Under the pieces are notes generated by a model that was given only the letters and a program-made list of their open reading frames with translations, had not been told where the DNA came from and did not search any database. The position numbers and the translations under genes were made by a program. Positions 28,436 through 37,132 of a stretch of DNA of 64,000 nt are shown here, piece after piece. The DNA comes from Deinococcus sonorensis KR-87 (lineage in GTDB: Bacteria; Deinococcota; Deinococci; Deinococcales; Deinococcaceae), in assembly GCF_040256395.1 (NCBI RefSeq), contig NZ_CP158300.1:1-64000 (forward strand), given 5' to 3'. Every line of letters begins with the position of its first letter. Within the stretch, counting starts at the first letter, position 1.

Positions 28436-30798
28436 CTGGCCAGACAAACGCCGCCGAGGCGCTGCTGCATCAGGCGCGCGAGCAGCGCGGCCACGACGAC
28501 CGGCGGGCGGTGCTGCTGTTCGAGCAGGCGGTCAGCGCCGCCCGCCGGGAAGCTGCCCCCGCCCTGCTGGCCGACGCGCTGAACGGGCTGGCCGGTCTGG
28601 AACACGCCCAGGGCGACAGCCAGAGTGCTCTGGTGCATCTGGACGAGGCCCTGCGACTGCGCGAGCAGCTGCAGGACCCGGAGGGCGTGGGGGTGGTGCT
28701 GTGCAACATCGGGGCGGTGCACTTGGAACTGGGCAGCCACAACACCGCGCTGGAATACCTGTTGCAGGCCGACGCCGTGGCGGAGAAGGGCACGCCCGCC
28801 CGGGTGGCCAGCATCGCCACCAACCTGGCCCGGACCCACGACGCGCTGGGCGCCCACGAGGAGGCGGGCGCGCAGTACCGGCGCGCGCTGGCGCTGATCC
28901 GGCAGGCCGGGCATCCGTTCGGGGAGGCGGTGATTGCGGTGAACCACGCGGACCTGCTGCGGCGGCAGCGGGCGTTTGCGGCGTCCGGGGAGCTGCTGCA
29001 GCAGGCGCTGACGCTGGGCGCCGGGGCGGTGGCCGCCTGCGCCTGGCACGGCCTGGGCCAGCTGCGCCGCGACGAGGGCCGCCTGACCGAGGCGCTGGAC
29101 GCCTTCACCGAGGCGCTGCAACAGGCGGGCAGCGACCTGGACGCACGCCTGGATGCCTGCTGCGGCGCCGGCGAGGTGCTGCTGGACCTGGGGCTGCCGG
29201 AGGACGCCCTGCGGCTGCTGGACGAGGCCTGCCGGAGCGCGCGGCAGGGCCAGCGCGCCCGCATCCATGCCCGCGCGCTGTCCCTGAGGGCCAGGGGCGT
29301 GGCGCAGCGGGGCGATCCGGCCGCTACCCTGGAGGCGCTGCAAGAGGCACACCAGGCCGAGACGCAGGTGCTGCGGGCCGAGGGCGAGCGGCGCACCCGC
29401 GACCTGGTGGCGCGCGGCGTGCTCGATCAGGCGCGGGTCCGGCTGGAGCGGGAGCAGGCCCGCTACGAGCTGGAACGCGCCACCCGCGAGCAGCACGCAC
29501 GCGAGCAGGCGGCCCGGCTGGCCGAGCTGGAACGGCTGGCGCTGTATGACGCCCTGACCGGCCTGCCGAACCGGCTGCTGCTGGCCGAACGCACCCGCAC
29601 GGCGCTGGAAGCCGCGACCCGGCGCGGCGGTCAGCTCGCGCTGGGCGCGCTGGACCTCAACAAGTTCAAGGCGGTCAACGACACGCACGGCCACCACGTC
29701 GGCGACCTGCTGCTGCAGGGCGTGGCGGCCCGGCTGTCGGCGGTGCTGGGGCCGCAGCAGACGGTGGCCCGCACCGGGGGCGACGAGTTCGTGCTGCTCA
29801 CCGAGGACGCCGACGACCACCAGCTGCGGGAGCTGGCCGGGCAGATCCGTCAGGCCTTCAGTGAGCCGTTCTTCCTGGACGGCGTGGAGCTGAACATGCG
29901 CCCCAGCCTGGGGTTCGCCCGCTACCCGGAGGACGGCACCAGCATGGCCGCCCTGCTGGAACGCGCCGACCACGCCATGTACCGGGCCAAGGCGCGGGGC
30001 AGCGACTACGAACGCTGCACCCACCCCACCGCCCTCGCGCCGGCCACGCTGGAGTCGGCGCTGCACGGGGCGGTGCGCGGCGGGGAGCTGCATCTGCTGT
30101 ACCAGCCGCTGGAGGACCGCCACGGGCGCTGGCACTCGGCGGAAGCGCTGCTGCGCTGGCGCAGTCCGGTGTACGGCAATGTCACCCCCGACCAGTTCCT
30201 GCCGCTGGCCGAGCGCAGTGGCCTGAGCCTCCCGCTGGGCGAGTGGACCCTGACCCAGGCGTGTGCCCAGCTGGCGACCCTGCCGGGCCTGAGGCTGGCG
30301 GTCAACGTCTCGGCCCGGCAGCTGGCTGACCCGGGCCTGCCGGCACTGGTTCAGCGGGCCGTACAACAGGCGGGCCTGGAGCCGGCGCGGCTGTCGCTGG
30401 AGGTGCGCGAGGACGTGGTGGCGCGCGCGCCCGAGCGGTCCCGGCAGGCGCTCACCGCTCTGCGCGAGACCGGCGTCCGGCTGACCCTGGATGATTTCGG
30501 CGGCAGCCACACGCACCTGGAAGGGCTGCAGCGGCTGCCGGTCCACGCGGTGAAACTGGACCGGACGCTGGTGCAGGGGCTGGACCGCGGAACACGCGGT
30601 GGTGCGTTGGTGGCGGCGGTGGTGCATCTGGCCCGCGCGCTGGACCTGGAGGTGATGGCCAAGGGTGTGGAGACTCAGGCACAGCAGGCCCAGCTGCGCG
30701 AGATCGGCGTCCATAATCTGCAGGGCTTCCTGATCTCGGCCCCGCTGGACCTGCCGGCGCTGCAGGCCCGGCTCGGTGTGGCGGAAGCAGCGCACTGA
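28432..30798 (+). CDS. TPR-GGDEF-EAL protein (c-di-GMP metabolism)
   Basis: Cytoplasmic c-di-GMP enzyme. The ATG at 28432 overlaps the protease stop (ATGA) and gives 788 residues. Residues 1 to about 310 are TPR-like repeats (ADALNGLAGLEHAQGDSQSA, NIGAVHLELGSHNTALEYL), then a coiled coil rich in Glu/Arg. GGDEF: YDALTGLPNRLLLAERTR, LNKFKAVNDTHGHHVGDLLL and intact RTGGDEFVLL at about residue 447; no RxxD inhibitory site five residues upstream. EAL: SAEALLRW (about 569), AVNVSARQL, LDDFGGSHTHLEGL, VKLDR and KGVETQAQQ, where the usual EGVE reads KGVE. Cyclase activity is likely; phosphodiesterase activity is uncertain. Confidence 0.92.
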   Translation: MTGQTNAAEALLHQAREQRGHDDRRAVLLFEQAVSAARREAAPALLADALNGLAGLEHAQGDSQSALVHLDEALRLREQLQDPEGVGVVLCNIGAVHLELGSHNTALEYLLQADAVAEKGTPARVASIATNLARTHDALGAHEEAGAQYRRALALIRQAGHPFGEAVIAVNHADLLRRQRAFAASGELLQQALTLGAGAVAACAWHGLGQLRRDEGRLTEALDAFTEALQQAGSDLDARLDACCGAGEVLLDLGLPEDALRLLDEACRSARQGQRARIHARALSLRARGVAQRGDPAATLEALQEAHQAETQVLRAEGERRTRDLVARGVLDQARVRLEREQARYELERATREQHAREQAARLAELERLALYDALTGLPNRLLLAERTRTALEAATRRGGQLALGALDLNKFKAVNDTHGHHVGDLLLQGVAARLSAVLGPQQTVARTGGDEFVLLTEDADDHQLRELAGQIRQAFSEPFFLDGVELNMRPSLGFARYPEDGTSMAALLERADHAMYRAKARGSDYERCTHPTALAPATLESALHGAVRGGELHLLYQPLEDRHGRWHSAEALLRWRSPVYGNVTPDQFLPLAERSGLSLPLGEWTLTQACAQLATLPGLRLAVNVSARQLADPGLPALVQRAVQQAGLEPARLSLEVREDVVARAPERSRQALTALRETGVRLTLDDFGGSHTHLEGLQRLPVHAVKLDRTLVQGLDRGTRGGALVAAVVHLARALDLEVMAKGVETQAQQAQLREIGVHNLQGFLISAPLDLPALQARLGVAEAAH

Positions 30799-31115
30799 AC
30801 ATTTCATGGGTGAGATGGAGCGGGCCATCGGGTGGACGCGGCGGACAGTAGGCCGTGTCGCGGGGCTAACGGTCTGAACCGGTACCAAGCCGAACCGCTG
30901 CGGGTTACGCTGCTGAGCTTGTGCTTCATGGCGGTCCCGCTCATGGCGCTGGGCTTTCCCGTTCAGGACCGGCATTGGAGCGAGATCTAATTCGCCAGTT
31001 TCGCTAACGGCACGTGTTGCTTAGCGTCCGTTGAGCAATCGGGCGCCCCCGCAAGTTGAAGGGGCCTTGAGCCGCTGCAGCGCTTCCAGCCTTAGGTCAT
31101 CCGTACCCTGAACCC
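30799..31115. other. Intergenic region after GGDEF-EAL gene
   Basis: 317 bases. One hydrophobic open stretch without a start (30897-30990, reading LRVTLLSLCFMAVPLMALGF before a stop) may be a gene remnant. A weak hairpin lies near 31045-31065 (CCCC...GGGG followed by TTGAG). A -10-like TACCCT at 31104-31109 sits six bases before the next gene's ATG. Confidence 0.35.
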
Positions 31116-31469
31116 ATGACGTTCTCCTCCATTGCCTCCTCCACTGTTGCGCTGCCCCTCACCACCGACCGTCCACAGGAGACCAGCATCACCGACCACT
31201 GGGAACAGCTGCTCAGCGAACGGGACCGCGAGCGGCTGGCGCAGCTGCAGCAGGCAGGCGTGGACGTGCGCTGGCGGCAGAAGACGCTCACCAGCGACGA
31301 GGGCCGGGTGATCGTGCACCACTTCGTGGAGGCGCAGGCCCGTTCGGCGCGGCGACCGCTGGGCGTGGCCGGTCCGGCCGACTTCCGGCACGGGCGCCAG
31401 GAGCTGCTGGTGCAGCGGATGGTACGTTCGGTGCTGGGGCAGGCCCTGACGAAGCTGCAGGCCTCCTGA
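31116..31469 (+). CDS. Hypothetical protein, 117 residues
   Basis: Soluble, charged protein with no recognised family. The central part (HWEQLLSERDRERLAQLQQA, VDVRWRQKTLTSDEGRVIVH, RQELLVQRMVRSVLGQAL) looks helical and codon choice matches neighbouring genes. There is no ribosome-binding site, but TACCCT six bases before the ATG suggests a leaderless mRNA. No neighbours form an obvious operon with it. Confidence 0.55.
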   Translation: MTFSSIASSTVALPLTTDRPQETSITDHWEQLLSERDRERLAQLQQAGVDVRWRQKTLTSDEGRVIVHHFVEAQARSARRPLGVAGPADFRHGRQELLVQRMVRSVLGQALTKLQAS

Positions 31470-31530
31470 AGCGGGCGGTACTGTCGGCCGGACCGCTGTC
31501 TAGCTGAGGCCAGAGTGCCGGACCCCGGGT

Positions 31531-31546
31531 AGACGGTCTACCGTCT
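31531..31546. promoter_or_regulatory. Inverted repeat upstream of small membrane protein gene
   Basis: AGACGGT (31531-31537) and ACCGTCT (31540-31546) are perfect inverted arms two bases apart, about 50 bases before the GTG start at 31598. Possible operator; regulator unknown. Confidence 0.35.
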
Positions 31547-31597
31547 GGAACGCAGCAGATCCCCCTGCCCCAGCCCCCGTCACTTTCAAGGAGCCTT

Positions 31598-32089
31598 GTG
31601 CCCACCCTGCTGATCATCCGCCGCGCCCTGATGGGTCTGACTGTGCTGGGCCTGCTGGGGCTCGGTGCCGAACTCGCCGCCGTGGCGCACTGGTATGGCC
31701 CCGGTCAGCTGATTCCCTTTGTGGCGATTGGCGGCACGGTATTGACCACCCTGCTCTACCTCACCCATGAGCGCCGCTGGACCCGCACCTTCCTGCGCGT
31801 CGTGGCGGTGTTGCTTACCTTGACAGGACTGTACGGCGCCCTGGAACACAGCAAGGTGGAGCCGGAACTGCGCCATGCAGGCCGCGCCAACGAGAGCGCC
31901 GCCCCGCTGGAGGCAGGCGCCCGGCCCCTCCTGGGCTTACCGGCAGCCACACCGAACCTGCTGAACGGTCCGGCACCGCTGAGTGCGCCGCTGGCCATGA
32001 GCGGGCTGGGCCTGCTGCTGTTCCTGTCACTGTACCGCCGTGAGCAGGACCTGGACGCGGCCGGGCGGCTGGATTCCCACTCCGCCTGA
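31598..32089 (+). CDS. Small integral membrane protein of unknown function
   Basis: 163 residues with about four predicted membrane spans: LMGLTVLGLLGLGAELAAVA, LIPFVAIGGTVLTTLLYL, FLRVVAVLLTLTGLYGAL and PLAMSGLGLLLFLSLY. The tail is charged (RREQDLDAAGRLDSHSA). The GTG start at 31598 is chosen because AAGGAG lies five bases upstream. No known family was recognised and it stands alone. Confidence 0.7.
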   Translation: MPTLLIIRRALMGLTVLGLLGLGAELAAVAHWYGPGQLIPFVAIGGTVLTTLLYLTHERRWTRTFLRVVAVLLTLTGLYGALEHSKVEPELRHAGRANESAAPLEAGARPLLGLPAATPNLLNGPAPLSAPLAMSGLGLLLFLSLYRREQDLDAAGRLDSHSA

Positions 32090-32496
32090 ACCGAAGGTGC
32101 CTTTGAGTAGGCCTGTGCCACTCATTTGCAGGCATCAGAACGGCCCTGATCAGGCACGCGCGAGTCGGGCTTTCCACTGTGCCGTCCGTGCGCTCGATGG
32201 GTGACCGAACATCACGGGCGTCGGCAACCGCTCAGTAACTGGAACTTCCATCCACCGGTGTGACTCCAAGCTGCCCAACAGTCTCGCACTGCTCTACAGC
32301 CACACCTTTGACTGTCGTGACGACGGCCCGGCACTCACCCTGCCGGGCGTCACTGGGCTCTACAACCACAACCCGTTGGGGGCCGACGCCCTGCCACCAG
32401 GCGTGCACCCGGATGGTCCTTCACACGTTGCTGCGTACGCTGACAGGCGCCTAAACCCTGCTCCGGCCGCGGCGACGACCGACCGTGACCTGCCCA
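32090..32496. other. Intergenic region with orphan coding-like stretch
   Basis: About 400 bases. On the plus strand from about 32250 to 32500 one frame reads SLALLYSHTFDCRDDGPALT, LPGVTGLYNHNPLGADALPP and on without a proper start, which looks protein-like and could be a gene remnant. No ribosome-binding site supports it and no family was recognised. Confidence 0.3.
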
Positions 32497-33825
32497 TCAG
32501 GTGAGGGGCGCAGCAGGCGGATCGGCCTCGCCTGCAGCTCGTCCGATACGGCGGGCCAGCAGCGGGATGGTCAGCCCCTGCACGAGCAGGCTGAACACGA
32601 CCAGCGCGTAGGTGAACACCAACCAGATGTTCCGCACCGGACTGTCCGGCAGATTGAAGGCCAGCGCAAGGCTCACCCCCCCGCGCAGCCCGGACCAGAT
32701 CATCAGACGCCGGGTGTACGGCATGAATGGCTGGCGGCGGGCCAGCCGCGTGAGCGGCACCCACACACCCACGGTCCGGGCCAGCAGGGTGATCAGGATC
32801 ACCGCTGGGATCAGCAGCCACAACTGGGCGGTGACGCTCAGGATCAGCACCTCGAAGGCCATCACCGTGAACAGGGCCGCGTTCACGATGTAGTCCACGA
32901 AATTCCAGAAGCTGATGATGCGCAGCCGTGCCCGCTTCAGGTCATGCCGTTCCTCGCCGGACAGCCGGTCAAGCTGCCCGCTCTGGGCTGCGCGGCGCCG
33001 CCACAGCTGAAGCAGGGCCACCAGGGTCAGGCCACTCATCGCCACGGTGACGGGCGCACTGACCTCCAGCCGCTGCGCCAGCGCCGTACCGCCTACCACC
33101 AGCGCCAGCGTGACGAGCAGCCGGGTGTTCTCGTCTCGGGTGCCCCGCTGCAGCAGCACCGCCAGCCAGCCGAGCAGCGCGCCCAGCAGCAGGCCGCCCA
33201 GCATCTCGCGCAGGAACAGCAGCACCGTACCCAGCGCGGTCACCGTTTCGGGATTCGGCGGCGTGGCGGCGACCAGCACCGTGAAGGCCACCACGCCCAC
33301 CCCGTCGTTGAACAGCGACTCGCCCGCGATCAGCGTCTGAATGCGCAGCGGCACGTGGGCGGCGCGCAACAGCGGAAGCACGGCCACCGGGTCGGTGGGC
33401 GCGATAATGGCGCCGAACAGCAGTGCCTGCGTCCACGAGACCGCCGGCCCCATCAGGCGCAGCAGCAGGTACACCCCGGTCCCGATCAGCAGCATGGTGA
33501 TCAGGGTGGTGAGCAGGGTGGCCGCGACCACCGCCCGCCGCTCCCGCATCAGCGCCCGGACGTCCAGCTGGGTGGCGCTGGCGAACAGCAGAAAGCCGAG
33601 CAGCCCCTGCAGCACCAGCGTGTCGAACGGCAGCGACTGCACCACCGCGCGCACCTGGGGGCCGGGCGGCAGGCCCAGCAGGTCCAGCGCCCGCACCACT
33701 GCCGCCATCGCCAACCCGCCCAGCAGGATGCCGATGGTAGGCGGCAGCCGCCAGTACCGGCTGTTCAGGTACGACAGCAACGCCACCAGCGTCGTGAAGA
33801 TGCCCAGGAGCTCACCGGACTGCAT
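32497..33825 (-). CDS. CPA1-family Na+(K+)/H+ antiporter
   Basis: Inner-membrane cation/proton exchanger for pH and salt homeostasis. About 12 hydrophobic spans over 442 residues. The CPA1 landmarks are present: ALLFGAIIAPTDPVAVLPLL (TDPV motif in the pore), TLIAGESLFNDGVGVVAFTV (the ND pair for ion binding) and RRLMIWSGLRGGVSLALAF (the conserved Arg near the C-terminus). There is no long cytosolic regulatory tail. A -10-like TAGAGT ends five bases before the ATG, so the mRNA may be leaderless. It stands alone. Confidence 0.92.
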   Translation of the reverse strand: MQSGELLGIFTTLVALLSYLNSRYWRLPPTIGILLGGLAMAAVVRALDLLGLPPGPQVRAVVQSLPFDTLVLQGLLGFLLFASATQLDVRALMRERRAVVAATLLTTLITMLLIGTGVYLLLRLMGPAVSWTQALLFGAIIAPTDPVAVLPLLRAAHVPLRIQTLIAGESLFNDGVGVVAFTVLVAATPPNPETVTALGTVLLFLREMLGGLLLGALLGWLAVLLQRGTRDENTRLLVTLALVVGGTALAQRLEVSAPVTVAMSGLTLVALLQLWRRRAAQSGQLDRLSGEERHDLKRARLRIISFWNFVDYIVNAALFTVMAFEVLILSVTAQLWLLIPAVILITLLARTVGVWVPLTRLARRQPFMPYTRRLMIWSGLRGGVSLALAFNLPDSPVRNIWLVFTYALVVFSLLVQGLTIPLLARRIGRAAGEADPPAAPLT

Positions 33826-33830
33826 GGCCT

Positions 33831-33836
33831 ACTCTA
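33831..33836 (-). promoter_or_regulatory. -10 element of antiporter gene
   Basis: TAGAGT on the minus strand, five bases before the ATG at 33825, with no Shine-Dalgarno sequence between. It is identical to the -10 box of the gene at 5007. No good -35 is seen at the expected distance. Confidence 0.4.
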
Positions 33837-33957
33837 TCGACCGCAACCACGACAGACAGTCGGACGCGATGTCCAATCCTGAGTTCAGCGTGAGCGCTGG
33901 CCCCACCCTGGCTTGAGCCAGATCACAGGCAGGACCTGAAACGGATCAACTGGCCGG

Positions 33958-33987
33958 GGCGCGGGCCACATCTGCCCGGCCCGCGCC
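33958..33987. repeat. Perfect 10-bp inverted repeat
   Basis: GGCGCGGGCC (33958-33967) and GGCCCGCGCC (33978-33987) around a ten-base loop. No T-run follows on either strand, so it is not a standard terminator. It lies in a 445-base gap that holds no supported protein gene. Confidence 0.6.
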
Positions 33988-34069
33988 AGCACGATACTTG
34001 AGCCCGGTCGAAGCCGTCCATCCGGACAGGCCGAAGGGGGGCGTCCACCTTCACAAAACGGACGTGCGA

Positions 34070-34118
34070 GCGGGCCAAGGTCGGTGGCAGGTTGGTTCGA
34101 GCCCAGCCGCCCGCGCCA
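34070..34118 (+). tRNA. tRNA 3'-end-like element (T-arm, acceptor strand, CCA); no D or anticodon arm found
   Basis: GTTGG (34091-34095), TTCGAGC loop (34096-34102) and CCAGC (34103-34107) make a five-pair T-arm with canonical T-loop. CGCCCGC (34108-34114), G (34115) and an encoded CCA (34116-34118) follow as the 3' acceptor strand, discriminator and tail. GCGGGC at 34070-34075 could pair with the last six acceptor bases, but then D and anticodon arms are missing. It may be a tRNA fragment, an attachment-site remnant or an unusual small RNA. A terminator lies six bases downstream. Confidence 0.35.
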
Positions 34119-34123
34119 GACAG

Positions 34124-34153
34124 AGGGGAGCCGACCAGCTCCCCTCTTTGAGT
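34124..34153 (+). terminator. Terminator after tRNA-like element
   Basis: Perfect 8-bp stem AGGGGAGC (34124-34131) / GCTCCCCT (34138-34145), six-base loop, followed by CTTTGAGTT. The T-rich side is on the plus strand, so it fits a plus-strand transcript ending with the tRNA-like element. Confidence 0.6.
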
Positions 34154-34270
34154 TCTGTGATGGTCGGCTCTGCTGAGGGGTGAAGGAGCAGCGGCCTGGG
34201 CCTGGGAGTGGAGATCAGGACGGTCGCTGGACAACGCCCTCTGTTGGGCGCAGCCTGCCCGGCTCGTGCC

Positions 34271-37028
34271 TCAGGCCGAGGACAGCGCTCCGGAATTCAC
34301 CACCGTCTTGGGCAGGGTGAACCCGAAGGTCGCGCCGTGGTCTACCGCTCCCTGCGCGAAGACGCTCCCCTGGTGCCGCGTGATGATGCGGCGCACATTG
34401 GCCAGCCCCACCCCGACGCCCTCGTAGTCCTCCTGCCGGTGCAGCCGCTGAAACACACCGAACAGCTTCGGGGCGTTCCGCGGATCGAAGCCGGCGCCGT
34501 TGTCGCTCACCAGCACGGCCCATTCGTGGTCCCGGTCCTCGGCCCACACGCGGATGACCGCCGGGTTCTGGGTCCGGGTGTATTTCAGCGCGTTGTCGAG
34601 GAGGTTCGTCATCACCTGCCGCAGCAGTTCCACGTCGCCCGTCACCGCTGGCATCAGCGCGACGTCCCAGGTCACGCGGCGGTGCTGCAGGTCCGGTTCC
34701 AGGTCCGCCTGAACGCCGGCCACCAGAGCGTTCAGATCCACCCGCTCCAGCCGCAGGTCCGCACGCGAGGTGCGCGACAGCTCCAGCAGCGCGTCGATCA
34801 ACACGTTCATGCGCCCGGCCGCCTCCTCCACCACCGTCAGGTACCGTGCCGCCCGGGCATCTGGCAGGTCGCCCAGATGCCGGCGCAGCAGCTGAATGAA
34901 GCCGATCATGTGCCGCACCGGCGCGCGCAGGTCGTGCGAGACCGAGTAGGCGAACGCCTCCAGTTCCTCGTTGGCGGCCCGCAGCTTCCCGCGCTCCTCG
35001 GCCAAGTGCGACACGCTCTCCGCCCGCTCCAGCGCCAGGCCCAGGCTGCGCACGATCGTTTCGAGCAACACCCGCTCGATGGACGACCAGGGCCGCAATT
35101 CGTGCAGGCCCACCACCAGCACCCCGCGCGTGACCGCACCCTGCCGCACTGGGAAGGAAGCGCTGCTGCGGATCACGCTCACCTCGTCACGCACGACGCT
35201 GGTGGTTGCCGGGTCGTAGTGGTCCTGGTAGTACGGCGCGCCGGTGTCGTAGGGACGGTCCACGTTGACGGTGGCACCGCGCGGCAGCCCGCGCTGGAAG
35301 GCGTCCAGCAGCCTGGGGTTCCGGAACTGTCCCCGGTACGAGCGCAGGCGCCAGCGGCCCTGCTCCGGCTCGTAGTAGGTCGAGATGCTGGACGGCAGCA
35401 GTTCCACCAGAATCTCCTGCGCCCGGCCCACCAGCGCCACGGCGTCCTGTTCCAGCACCAGATCGCGCGACAGGTCGGCAAAGCCCTCCAGGGCGCGGGT
35501 GCGGGCATCCAGCGCCGCGTTCTGAAGCTCCAGCCGGTGGGTCTGCTCGGCGCGTTCCAGGGCCAGGGTCAGCCCGGCGTCCCACCGCCTGCATCAGCGC
35601 CCGGTCCGGCTCGCTCCACTGCCGGGTGTTCCGCAGCCCGGCCCCCAGCACGCCGCGCACCTCGCCGTTGACCAGCAGCGGCACGTTGGCCGCCGCACCG
35701 TAGGCGCCGCTGTGGGGCAGTGCCTCCCGGTCCGGCTCCCAGCCGTCCTGAAACACCGCCTCGCCCCGGCGAAGCATCTCGGCGAACAGCGGGGTGTCTT
35801 CTGGCACACCCGCCTGGAGGAGCGGGAGCAGCGCCTCGTCCACCTCGCCGCTCCAGACTTTCAGCTTCCACAGCCCCTGCTCGCATTCGGAGTAGCCGGC
35901 CGTGGCGTCGGGAAAGCGCGAGCACAGCACCTCGGTGGCCTGCCGGGCTAACGCCAGAATATCTGTCTGGGTGCCGGTGGCCTCGGTAAAGGCGACGAAG
36001 GCCCCGTAGGCGCGGGCATCCTCTTCCATCCTGGCCGCCGTGGACGCGCGTTCCAGGGCCAGACCGATGGTGCCCGCCGCCCGCGCCAGCAGCTGCCGGT
36101 CCTGCTCCGGCCAGCCCACCGGCATGCGGTCCCGCCACATCACCAGGAACCCCTCGACCTCCTGGCCGGGCGAACGAATCGGCTCGATGGCGCAGGCCAG
36201 CGGCGGAAGGCTGCGGACCGCGTCCAGTTCGGAGCGGTAATCGTCGAGGTACACCGCCGTTCCCTGGCGCAGGGACCGCCACAGCAGCGGCGTGTCGCGC
36301 AGCGTCAGGCCCGGCTGCGTCATGTACGCCGAGATGGGGGCGGTCTGGTCGCCCCAGATCACCGGCAGTTTGATCCGGTCGCCGTCCAGCCGCACCACCA
36401 GCATCACCTGGGCGTGCAGCGCCGGGCCCAGCTGAGCCAGGGCGAGGTGCGCCACGTCGTCCGGCGTGGAGGCCCGCTGCAGGGCGTCGCCCAGGGCCGC
36501 CAGCACGGTCGCGGTGGTGTTCGCCTGCTCCAGGCGACGCTGCCCTTCCGCCATCCGCCGCTCAAGGTCCACGGTCAGCTGGGCCCGGCCGAGCGCCCCC
36601 GCGCACTGGGCCGCGAGCCCCCGCAGCCCCTGACGGGTGTCCGGGGTCAGCTGGTGCGGCGCAGCAACGGCGAACACCAGCGCCCCCAGGGGCGAACCGT
36701 TCAGCATCAGCGGCAGGACAGCGAGCAACCCGGCAGATTCGTCAGGCTCGATGAGCGCTTCACCGAGCTGCAAGGCCCGGCGCACGGCGCTCCCGAGGTC
36801 GGGCAGCTCCTGAGGGCTCAAGGCCTGACCGTGGACTGAGGCTACCTTCAGCTGATCGCCGTTCAGCGTCACCCCGGCGCCCCAGCGGGCCTCCACCACA
36901 CCCAGCCCCGCTGTCAGCACCACGTCGAAAATCTCGCGCTGATCGCGCGGCGCGGTCAACGCTTCGGCCACGGCGACCAGACATGCGGTCAGGGAGCGGT
37001 CCTCAGGCGTCCAGGACGGATCGGACAT
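34271..37028 (-). pseudogene. Multi-GAF sensor histidine kinase, interrupted by a frameshift
   Basis: Two frames together encode one kinase of about 918 residues. The first (37028 down to about 35580) carries GAF-like domains: FDVVLTAGLGVVEARWGAGV, DDVAHLALAQLGPALHAQVM, and a third ending VPLLVNGEVRGVLGAGLRN. At about 35577-35582 the frame shifts: ALMQAVGRRADPG should read ALMQAVGAGLTLALERAEQ, restored by removing one base. The second frame (to 34271) carries LEQDAVALVGRAQEILVELL with another GAF-like domain, then HisKA (SYSVSHDLRAPVRHMIGF) and HATPase (NLLDNALKYT, VSDNGAGFDP, GVGVGLANVRRI). It is either a recent pseudogene or a sequencing error. The catalytic half is close to that of the TPR kinase at 25109. 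Confidence 0.85.
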
Positions 37029-37132
37029 GCGGGGAGCATAGCGGACCGCTCACCTCGGGTGCTGTCAAGGAACCGGCAGAGAGAGGGCGGGCCGGGGCGA
37101 ACATGGCGAGCCAGGATACAGGCTGAGGCAGC

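Noticed and set aside
28363..30975. A minus-strand open frame of 870 codons
   Set aside because: Antisense to the TPR-GGDEF-EAL gene; Gln/Arg/Leu-rich shadow composition and no recognisable domain.
32260..32454. Open frame of 64 codons
   Set aside because: Thr/Ser/Cys/Pro-rich translation typical of a wrong frame, with no ribosome-binding site.
34070..34118. tmRNA 3' end
   Set aside because: A tmRNA would need its 5' half about 350 bases upstream, which falls in the antiporter gene, and the conserved tmRNA 5' sequence is not there.
35570..35590. Programmed ribosomal frameshift in the GAF kinase
   Set aside because: No slippery heptamer or downstream stem typical of programmed shifting was seen; a simple one-base indel explains it better.
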